Source of the DNA: Brassicibacter mesophilus
Lineage (GTDB): Bacteria; Bacillota; Clostridia; Tissierellales; Proteiniboraceae
Reading direction: 5' to 3'
Length of the DNA stretch: 64,000 nt
Assembly (NCBI RefSeq): GCF_050433385.1
Contig: NZ_JBNPXI010000005.1
Coordinates: 124,001-188,000, forward strand
How positions within the stretch are numbered: position 1 is the stretch's first letter; every line of letters begins with the position of its first letter. The position numbers were made by a program, and so were the translations under genes. The notes beneath the pieces are model-generated. The model ran no database searches. It had not been told where the DNA came from and worked only from the letters and a program-made list of their open reading frames with translations. Positions 58,222 to 64,000 of the stretch are shown here, one piece after another.

Positions 58222-59172
58222 ATGCTTAAGGATCTCTTTCACAAGAAAAAATACGCAACAATAACATTGTATAGAAATGAAAAAGAGAGTATGGAGTATA
58301 TAGATGATCTAACAGTTAAAAAGGAAAATGCACAAGTAGACATAGAAATACAGCCAAAAACAAAAAAACAAGAGTTTGTAGATAACCAACTATGGATAAA
58401 ATGTGATAAATGTGGTGAAGTAATATTAAAAAAAGATATGAAAGAAAATCTTAATACATGTACGGCGTGTGTTCATCACTTCAGAATGAATGCAGAAGAA
58501 AGATTGCATGCAATAGCTGATGTTGGAAGCTTTGTAGAGTATGATAAAGACTTGAAAACATCTAATCCGCTTGATTTTCCTGACTACACAGATAAAATAA
58601 ATAAAGCAAAAGAAAATTCAGGATGTAATGAAGCTGTAATAACTGGAGAAGGAAAAATCAGCGGAGAACCATGTGTTATCTGTATAATGAATCCTGACTT
58701 TATGATGGGGAGCATGGGCTCAGTTGTAGGAGAGAAGATAACTAGAGCTGTGGAAAATGCAATAGATAAGAGACTTCCAGTAATTATTTTCTGTGCATCT
58801 GGTGGTGCAAGAATGCATGAAGGTATATTATCACTCATGCAGATGGCAAAAACATCAGCAGCTTTGGGAAGATTATCTGAAGAAGGGTTACTATATATTT
58901 CTGTATTAACTGATCCTACAACAGGTGGAGTGACTGCTAGCTTTGCAATGCTAGGGGATATCATTTTAGCGGAACCGGGAGCACTTATCGGCTTTGCAGG
59001 TCCTCGAGTTATAGAGCAGACTATAAGGCAGAAGCTACCAGAGGGGTTTCAAAGATCAGAGTTTTTAAAGGAAAAGGGATATGCTGATAAAATAGTTCAT
59101 AGAAAAGACATGAAAAATATACTGTCACAACTATTACACATTCATACATTAGGCGGTGAAAGAAATGCATAG
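58222..59172 (+). CDS. accD: Acetyl-CoA carboxylase carboxyltransferase, beta subunit
   Basis: This 316-residue subunit has a Cys4 zinc ribbon (C61, C64, C80, C83) and a crotonase-like carboxyltransferase domain with CASGGARMHEG, TTGGVTASFAMLGD and AGPRVIEQTIRQKLPEGFQ. The N-terminal 50 residues before the zinc ribbon are longer than in E. coli AccD and look disordered. The start at 58222 follows AGGAGAG; a nearby upstream ATG is less well spaced. Confidence 0.94.
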   Translation: MLKDLFHKKKYATITLYRNEKESMEYIDDLTVKKENAQVDIEIQPKTKKQEFVDNQLWIKCDKCGEVILKKDMKENLNTCTACVHHFRMNAEERLHAIADVGSFVEYDKDLKTSNPLDFPDYTDKINKAKENSGCNEAVITGEGKISGEPCVICIMNPDFMMGSMGSVVGEKITRAVENAIDKRLPVIIFCASGGARMHEGILSLMQMAKTSAALGRLSEEGLLYISVLTDPTTGGVTASFAMLGDIILAEPGALIGFAGPRVIEQTIRQKLPEGFQRSEFLKEKGYADKIVHRKDMKNILSQLLHIHTLGGERNA

Positions 59173-60115
59173 CGTAATGGATTTTGAAAAGCCTATTATA
59201 GAGCTTGAAAATAAGATTAAAGAGCTTGAAAGCTTTGCATCACAGAATAGCGTAGACTTATCAAGTGAAATACAGATATTAAAAAGCAAAGCAGAAAGTA
59301 TGAAGAAAGAAGTGTATGGAAATCTTTCTCCGTGGCAAAAAGTAAAGCTTGCAAGGCTTCAAGAAAGACCGACAACATTAGAGTATATAGAAAGAATAAT
59401 ACCAGACTTTATTGAGCTTCATGGAGATAGAATTTTTGCTGATGACAGTTCAATTGTGGCAGGAATAGGAACCTTGAATGGAATACCTGTAACTGTGATA
59501 GGACACCAAAAAGGCAAAGATACAAAAGAAAATATTAAAAGAAACTTTGGTATGCCACATCCAGAAGGATATAGAAAAGCATTAAGACTTATGAAGCAAG
59601 CAGAGAAATTTAACAGACCAGTTATCACATTTATTGATACTCCAGGAGCATATTGCGGACTAGCTGCTGAAGAAAGAGGGCAGGGCGAAGCAATAGCTTT
59701 AAACTTAATAGAGATGAGTAGGCTAAGAACACCTATAGTTGCGATTGTGATAGGTGAAGGAGGCAGCGGCGGAGCTTTAGCTCTTGGAGTTGCAGATAAG
59801 GTATGTATGCTTCAGCATTCTATATACTCTGTTATATCACCAGAAGGACTATCAAGTATACTCTGGAAGGATGCAAGTCTAGCTCAAAAAGCTGCCGACA
59901 TAATGAAGCTAACTGCTCAAGACTTACTATCACTAAATGTGATAGATGAAATAATAGAAGAACCACTAGGTGGAGCTCATAAAGATGTTGATTTTGTAGC
60001 TGATAATATAAAGAAATATATAGATAAAGAGCTGTCAGAGCTGATGAAGCTTAATGTAGATGAGCTATTAGATAAAAGATATGACAAAATAAGAAAAATA
60101 GGTGCATATGAATAA
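59165..60115 (+). CDS. accA: Acetyl-CoA carboxylase carboxyltransferase, alpha subunit
   Basis: This 316-residue subunit has a helical N-terminus and the carboxyltransferase domain with HGDRIFADDSSIVAGIG, IGHQKGKDTKEN, GMPHPEGYRKALRLM, FIDTPGAYCGLAAEERGQGEAIA and GEGGSGGALALGVAD. The ATG at 59165 has AGGCGGTG six bases upstream and overlaps accD by eight bases. A GTG at 59156 lies inside that site and is rejected. It is the last gene of the operon. Confidence 0.95.
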   Translation: MHSVMDFEKPIIELENKIKELESFASQNSVDLSSEIQILKSKAESMKKEVYGNLSPWQKVKLARLQERPTTLEYIERIIPDFIELHGDRIFADDSSIVAGIGTLNGIPVTVIGHQKGKDTKENIKRNFGMPHPEGYRKALRLMKQAEKFNRPVITFIDTPGAYCGLAAEERGQGEAIALNLIEMSRLRTPIVAIVIGEGGSGGALALGVADKVCMLQHSIYSVISPEGLSSILWKDASLAQKAADIMKLTAQDLLSLNVIDEIIEEPLGGAHKDVDFVADNIKKYIDKELSELMKLNVDELLDKRYDKIRKIGAYE

Positions 60116-60146
60116 AAAGATAAGACTGATGTAGTCTTATCTTTTT
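60114..60146 (+). terminator. Intrinsic terminator of the acc operon
   Basis: AAAAAGATAAGACT (60114-60127) pairs with AGTCTTATCTTTTT (60133-60146) right after the accA stop codon. Confidence 0.9.
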
Positions 60147-60259
60147 GCTTTTCTTGAACTAAGTAACGTATACCAGTAGATGTTGAATATAACCCATATA
60201 TGGATTATAATGGAATTAAAGCTGCGAGAGGAGTAAATATTAATTACTAGGGGGAAGCT

Positions 60260-60619
60260 ATGAAAAAATATCGTACAGCAATTATATTTGGTGGTTTAGA
60301 AATTCTAACGTATTTTTGGTTTAACGTAAGAAACCTAGAGCTGTTTTTTATGATATGGGCATTTTTATCGTTATCTGTTGCTGCATATATGGTTATGAAT
60401 GATTCAAGTGCATTTATAAGAGCTGGTAATGTAGGCCGAAAAGGCTACGATAATCAGCACACACAAATATATTTTTCTGAAAAAACGGGGCAGTCTGTAG
60501 CTGTAAACAATAGAAAGCCTAAAAGAAATGCACAAAGCTTAATTCCAGTAATAATAGTATTTATATATTTTTTAATAAATGCTGTGGGAGTGGCGGCAGT
60601 GATTTCCTATCTTAAATAA
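60260..60619 (+). CDS. Small membrane protein of unknown function
   Basis: I do not recognise this 119-residue protein. It has two N-terminal hydrophobic segments (about 7-25 and 28-47), a polar middle (50-90) and a C-terminal hydrophobic segment (about 93-117). The start follows AGGGGGAAGCT. It lies alone between the acc terminator and the hisS leader promoter. Confidence 0.65.
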   Translation: MKKYRTAIIFGGLEILTYFWFNVRNLELFFMIWAFLSLSVAAYMVMNDSSAFIRAGNVGRKGYDNQHTQIYFSEKTGQSVAVNNRKPKRNAQSLIPVIIVFIYFLINAVGVAAVISYLK

Positions 60620-60638
60620 CATATTATGTAAAATTGCC

Positions 60639-60667
60639 TTGAATATAAAAGCTTCATATGTTATAAT
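60639..60667 (+). promoter_or_regulatory. Sigma-A promoter of the hisS leader
   Basis: TTGAAT (60639-60644) and TATAAT (60662-60667) are 17 bases apart, giving a transcript start near 60674 and a leader of about 235 bases before hisS. Confidence 0.7.
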
Positions 60668-60697
60668 CTAGAAAATCATTCGTTAAGGAGTAGTGTT

Positions 60698-60751
60698 ATG
60701 AAAGGATTAATAGTAATATTGAAATCATCACATTATCACTATCATAACTAG
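60698..60751 (+). CDS. His-codon leader peptide of the hisS attenuator
   Basis: ATG at 60698 has AAGGAG nine bases upstream and encodes the 17-residue peptide MKGLIVILKSSHYHYHN before TAG. Three His codons alternate with Tyr near its end. A terminator lies about 90 bases downstream, just before hisS. This is the arrangement of ribosome-mediated attenuation: stalling at His codons when charged tRNA-His is scarce would favour readthrough into the His-tRNA synthetase gene. The reading of function is inference; the peptide, its ribosome site and the terminator are directly visible. Confidence 0.8.
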   Translation: MKGLIVILKSSHYHYHN

Positions 60752-60788
60752 AGGCTTGTGTCATGGAAAAAACCGTAGATACAGGTCT

Positions 60789-60874
60789 ACTTAAATTTGT
60801 AGGTAGTTGTATCTGTGGTGATAATAGCTTTGTATATATCGGCCATTTAGGTACAATACCTAAGTGGTTTTTTT
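60789..60874 (+). terminator. Attenuator region and terminator upstream of hisS
   Basis: CCATTTAGGT (60843-60852) pairs with ACCTAAGTGG (60858-60867), followed by T7: an intrinsic terminator 35 bases before hisS. ACTTAAAT (60789-60796) can pair instead with ATTTAGGT (60845-60852), an 8-bp alternative helix that would break the terminator. AGATACA and TGTATCT (about 60777-60783 and 60808-60814) form another competing hairpin. Confidence 0.75.
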
Positions 60875-60908
60875 GTATTATAATAAAAATGTTATAGGAG
60901 GTATTGAA

Positions 60909-62228
60909 ATGAAAATTATTACTAAACCATCAATATTACCAGGTTTTATGGAGCTATTACCGACTGATCAAATAGCATTTAATAGAATTTTGGATATCAT
61001 TCGAAAAAATTATGAGAATAGTGGATTTATACCAATGGATACACCCATAATAGAAAAAACTGAAATATTATTAGCTAAAGGTAGTGAAGAAACTGATAAA
61101 CAAATATATAGATTTACAAAAGGAAGTAGTGATTTATCTCTTAGATTTGATTTAACAGTCCCTTTTGCTAGATATGCTGCTCAACACATGCCAGAATTGA
61201 CATTTCCTTTTCGTAGATACCAAATAGGTAAGGTGTTTAGAGGCGAAAGAAATCAAAAAGGACGATATCGTGAATTTTATCAATGTGATATAGATATAAT
61301 CACAAATGGTGAATTAAGTATAATCAATGATGCAGAGATACCAAGCACAATGTACTCAATATTTAAAGAAATTGGATTAAATGCTTTTAAAATACGCATT
61401 AACAACAGAAAAATATTAAATGGACTTTTCAATTCACTTAATATTTCTGATAGTGCCGATGTATTGAGAACTATTGATAAACTAGAAAAAATAGGAGTTG
61501 ATTCAGTTCGTGAGGAACTAGAGAGCAAAGGGCTGAACAATACAACTGTTGAAAGGATAATAGATTTTATAAGCATAGATGGAACGAATCAAGAAATATT
61601 GGATTCATTAGGTAAATTAGATATAGATAATGAAGAGTTTCAGAAAGGACTAAAAGAGCTATCAGAGGTTGTGTACTATATGGAATGCTTTGGAGTACCA
61701 GAAAGCAACTATAAGATAGATTTAAAGATAGCACGAGGCTTAGATTATTACACTGGAACTGTATATGAGACAATCCTAGATGATTATCCTAATATTGGAT
61801 CAATATGTTCAGGTGGACGCTATGACGATTTAGCTGGATATTATACCAAGCAAAAACTACAGGGGGTAGGGATGTCTATAGGTTTAACAAGATTATTCTA
61901 TCAGTTGACAGAAGTAGGTCTGCTCAAACAAAATTCAGCATCATCATTAACTAAGATATTAGTTATTCCTATGGATGATAGTAACAATTATGCAATATCA
62001 GTAGTAAAAAAGTTAAGAAAAAAGGGCATTAATTCTGAAGTATATGTTGAAGAAAATAAGTTCTCTAAAAAGCTCTCATATGCAAACAAGCTAGGAATCG
62101 AATATGTGATAATAATCGGTGAAGAAGAGATTAATAGTGAACTACTAACACTCAAAAATATGTATACTGGAGAACAGTGTAAGGTAAGCATAGATGATAT
62201 AATTGATAAGTTCAAAGTTAATATCTAA
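60909..62228 (+). CDS. hisS: Histidyl-tRNA synthetase
   Basis: This 439-residue class II synthetase has motif 1 in the PxxTPIIEK region, motif 2 FRGERNQKGRYREFYQCDID, the histidine-binding IARGLDYYTGTVYE, motif 3 GVGMSIGLTRL, and a C-terminal anticodon-binding domain (about 345-439). The anticodon domain marks it as a true synthetase and not HisZ. The ATG at 60909 follows AGGAGG; the longer frame starting at 60864 lies inside the terminator and is rejected. It is controlled by the leader peptide at 60698. Confidence 0.94.
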   Translation: MKIITKPSILPGFMELLPTDQIAFNRILDIIRKNYENSGFIPMDTPIIEKTEILLAKGSEETDKQIYRFTKGSSDLSLRFDLTVPFARYAAQHMPELTFPFRRYQIGKVFRGERNQKGRYREFYQCDIDIITNGELSIINDAEIPSTMYSIFKEIGLNAFKIRINNRKILNGLFNSLNISDSADVLRTIDKLEKIGVDSVREELESKGLNNTTVERIIDFISIDGTNQEILDSLGKLDIDNEEFQKGLKELSEVVYYMECFGVPESNYKIDLKIARGLDYYTGTVYETILDDYPNIGSICSGGRYDDLAGYYTKQKLQGVGMSIGLTRLFYQLTEVGLLKQNSASSLTKILVIPMDDSNNYAISVVKKLRKKGINSEVYVEENKFSKKLSYANKLGIEYVIIIGEEEINSELLTLKNMYTGEQCKVSIDDIIDKFKVNI

Positions 62229-62281
62229 TAGACAGAAACGATTACCAAGATATGTCTGATAAATGTTTGGAGGATAGAGTG

Positions 62282-62935
62282 ATGGAAAGCAGAAAAGCAA
62301 ACTATAAAATATTAGCACCGAGGATACCAAAGGAACTAAATAGATTTATAGACTTAAACCATATTGTTCAAGATGAGGATACTTACAGTTTAGGTATAAT
62401 TTGTGATTGTACTATTGAGAATCAAATTGCAGAACGAGTAAGCTTTAGCCAGGTTATATTTAAGAATGTTATTTTCAAACAGATTTCATTTAGAGGTATT
62501 GATTTAACAGATGTTATATTTGAAAATTGTGATTTGTCTAATACTGACTTAAGTGGTGCTATAATTCATAGAGTGAAGATGGTAAACTGTAAGATTCTAG
62601 GTGTTAATTTGAATGAATCAACTCTGCAAAATGTAGCATTTGAGAATTGTATTGGAAGATACGCTTTTTTTAGATTTTCCCGTTTCAAGAGCATAAAATT
62701 TACTAACTGCATACTAGATAATACAGATTTTCAAAAAGCCAATTTTACCAAGGTTGATTTTTCACACTGTAATTTAAAGAAGTCTGAGATGTCTGGAACT
62801 AAGCTAGATGGAATTGACTTAAGCAGCAATGAAATAGAAGGAATAGGAGTAAGAATAGAAGATTTAAGTGGTGCAATTGTATCTCCAGCTCAGGCAATCC
62901 TACTGTCAAGACTATTAGGGGTTATAGTTGAATGA
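62282..62935 (+). CDS. Pentapeptide-repeat protein
   Basis: This 217-residue protein has about 20 pentapeptide repeats (A/N-D/L-L/F-x-x pattern, for example IDLTDVIFENCDLSNTDLSG) between residues 50 and 190, forming a right-handed beta helix. Functions of such proteins range from gyrase protection to unknown; nothing here decides. The start is at 62282 after TTGGAGGA; an upstream ATG at 62252 has no ribosome site. It follows hisS by 53 bases and may share its transcript. Confidence 0.85.
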   Translation: MESRKANYKILAPRIPKELNRFIDLNHIVQDEDTYSLGIICDCTIENQIAERVSFSQVIFKNVIFKQISFRGIDLTDVIFENCDLSNTDLSGAIIHRVKMVNCKILGVNLNESTLQNVAFENCIGRYAFFRFSRFKSIKFTNCILDNTDFQKANFTKVDFSHCNLKKSEMSGTKLDGIDLSSNEIEGIGVRIEDLSGAIVSPAQAILLSRLLGVIVE

Positions 62936-62998
62936 AGTATGTCAGACGATTTGTAGAAAGACAATGAGAAAAGCCAAATAGTTTTAGCAATAAAAAAT

Positions 62999-63037
62999 AT
63001 CCTCTGGAGATGTTTTATCTGCAGAGGATTTCATTTT
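62999..63037. terminator. Bidirectional terminator after the pentapeptide gene
   Basis: ATCCTCTG (62999-63006) pairs with CAGAGGAT (63022-63029), with an inner AGAT/ATCT stem, then TTCATTTTT. It separates two converging genes. Confidence 0.8.
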
Positions 63038-64000
63038 TAACTATTTACACTCTCAACTAGTTTAAATCTTATAGTACCTTGATACTTGTGCAAATTATTT
63101 TTGGTTTTTATAGGAAGTGAAACCCAAACAAACCCATAATCACCTAAAGTAGTGAATTTGTAGAATCCGACCCCAGTATTTTGATACTTTGGACATTTTG
63201 CAAATAGCTCCCAAGTCAAACCCTTGTTTTTACTCGTAAATATTGACCCATCCCAGTCGTTGTATTCATAAGACAATAGTCCGGCATAAATTACACCATT
63301 AGCATACATCATATCATATATGGAGCCACTGAACGGCTTAGGAGCAATAAATGAGTAGTTTACACTTTCATCGTCAAGATTATACTTTAAAATACCAGAT
63401 TTAGGCCAATTATCAAGACCCCAAAAGATGTTGTTATCTATTTGTAAAGCACTTGTTGGATGTATACCTGACATTATTTTCTCCCATGTTTGACCTCTAT
63501 CTGTGGATTTTATTACTCCTTTAACATTATCTCCTATGCTTTGATATATAGTATTGGAGTCATTTTTATTTATAATTATAACATGGTTATGATATCCTTC
63601 TGTTTCTTCAGGGGCATAAACAATGTCCCAAGTTATGCCGCTATCTTTTGAACGATATATGTGTCTTGCATTATTAGGTTTGTCTTTATACCCGTACTCA
63701 GAAACAAAAACAAATCCTTCGCTATCACTAGCAATATTCCAGTTGATTGCAGCACCAGCATTAAGTTCAAGAGACAGATTAAAGGTTTGTCCATTGTCTT
63801 CTGACCTCCACAGTTTGCCTTTGCACTCTTTTTTCCATCTGTTATTACTAGTGGATACTAGAAACACACCACTTGGAGTAATGTGCATACCTTGAATTGT
63901 TGCTTCAAATGTATGTACTTTCTCCCATGTGTCACCGTAGTCAGACGACCTATATAGAGTTGACATATCTTCATTACCAGCTGCCCATAAATATTTTTCA
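63037..64000 (-). CDS. Asp-box (BNR) beta-propeller protein, 5' end outside the window
   Basis: The visible part, about 320 residues, carries five Asp-box repeats (SSDYGDTW, SEDNGQTF, SKDSGITW, STDRGQTW, SKNKGLTW), as in sialidase-like and YCF48-type propellers. The frame stays open upstream of the first Met to the window edge (reading KYLWAAGNED), so the protein begins beyond 64000 and the Met at 63966 is internal. No catalytic sialidase residues can be identified. Secretion cannot be judged without the N-terminus. Confidence 0.75.
   Translation of the reverse strand, partial: EKYLWAAGNEDMSTLYRSSDYGDTWEKVHTFEATIQGMHITPSGVFLVSTSNNRWKKECKGKLWRSEDNGQTFNLSLELNAGAAINWNIASDSEGFVFVSEYGYKDKPNNARHIYRSKDSGITWDIVYAPEETEGYHNHVIIINKNDSNTIYQSIGDNVKGVIKSTDRGQTWEKIMSGIHPTSALQIDNNIFWGLDNWPKSGILKYNLDDESVNYSFIAPKPFSGSIYDMMYANGVIYAGLLSYEYNDWDGSIFTSKNKGLTWELFAKCPKYQNTGVGFYKFTTLGDYGFVWVSLPIKTKNNLHKYQGTIRFKLVESVNS

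Noticed and set aside
60864..60908. N-terminal extension of hisS.
   Set aside because: These codons are the right arm and T run of the attenuator terminator.
1..64000. CRISPR arrays, tRNA or rRNA genes, prophage or insertion sequences.
   Set aside because: No regularly spaced repeats, tRNA T-loop signatures, rRNA-like stretches, integrases or transposases were seen on either strand.

Overview
The window reads as a low-GC, anaerobic, spore-forming member of the Clostridia; a Tissierellales/Alkaliphilus-like lineage is my guess and is not proven. The signs are AGA/AGG-rich arginine usage, strong GGAGG ribosome sites with several TTG and GTG starts, a T-box tyrS, an SspH spore protein, two superoxide reductases, a hybrid-cluster protein, a monomeric [FeFe]-hydrogenase and a UGA-decoded selenoprotein. 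I see no rRNA, tRNA, CRISPR array, phage or transposase. Most of the window is compact chromosomal backbone.

Region 1 (1-11220): a ferritin-like gene, then a GntR/UTRA-controlled operon. The operon encodes a BMP-type nucleoside ABC importer (lipoprotein, tandem ATPase, two permeases), a RutB-like amidohydrolase, a PfkB kinase, a uridine-phosphorylase-like enzyme, a BtpA/SgcQ-family barrel, an iron alcohol dehydrogenase and a TrpA-like barrel that keeps both TrpA catalytic acids. It looks like a complete import-and-dismantle pathway for a nucleoside or nucleoside-like compound that I cannot match to a known pathway. Region 2 (11228-27336): housekeeping and signalling genes: a VanY-type carboxypeptidase, YfcE, a PAS-GGDEF-EAL protein, a chemoreceptor, NhaC, ProC, a YdcF-family protein, a manganese (yybP-ykoY) riboswitch with a GDT1-family transporter, ExoA, IadA, a peroxiredoxin, a Nudix enzyme, and a MarR/MATE pair with twin operator boxes.

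Region 3 (27721-43400): an orphan surface protein followed by a structured RNA; T-box tyrS; two superoxide reductases around deoD; an rRNA methyltransferase; hcp with tandem CRP/FNR-type boxes; a cobalamin adenosyltransferase; the hydrogenase followed by a PAS-SpoIIE phosphatase; an ATP-grasp protein and an isomerase-like barrel. Region 4 (43428-52091): nadABC, then a second copy of the structured RNA on the minus strand, pgi, sspH, a nitroreductase, a CC/Sec selenoprotein, a phospholipase-C-like protein and an Fe-S protein whose promoter carries the same tandem-box architecture as hcp.

Region 5 (52092-64000): a ddl-murF-alr cell-wall cassette behind three TAAGAA direct repeats, the accBCDA operon behind a FapR-type operator, hisS behind a His-codon leader peptide and terminator (not a T-box), a pentapeptide-repeat protein and an Asp-box propeller protein that runs off the edge.

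The strongest leads are the unexplained nucleoside operon, the two-copy structured RNA with compensatory base changes, the hisS leader-peptide attenuator, the shared tandem-box promoters of hcp and the Fe-S protein, and the selenoprotein gene that ordinary ORF calling splits.
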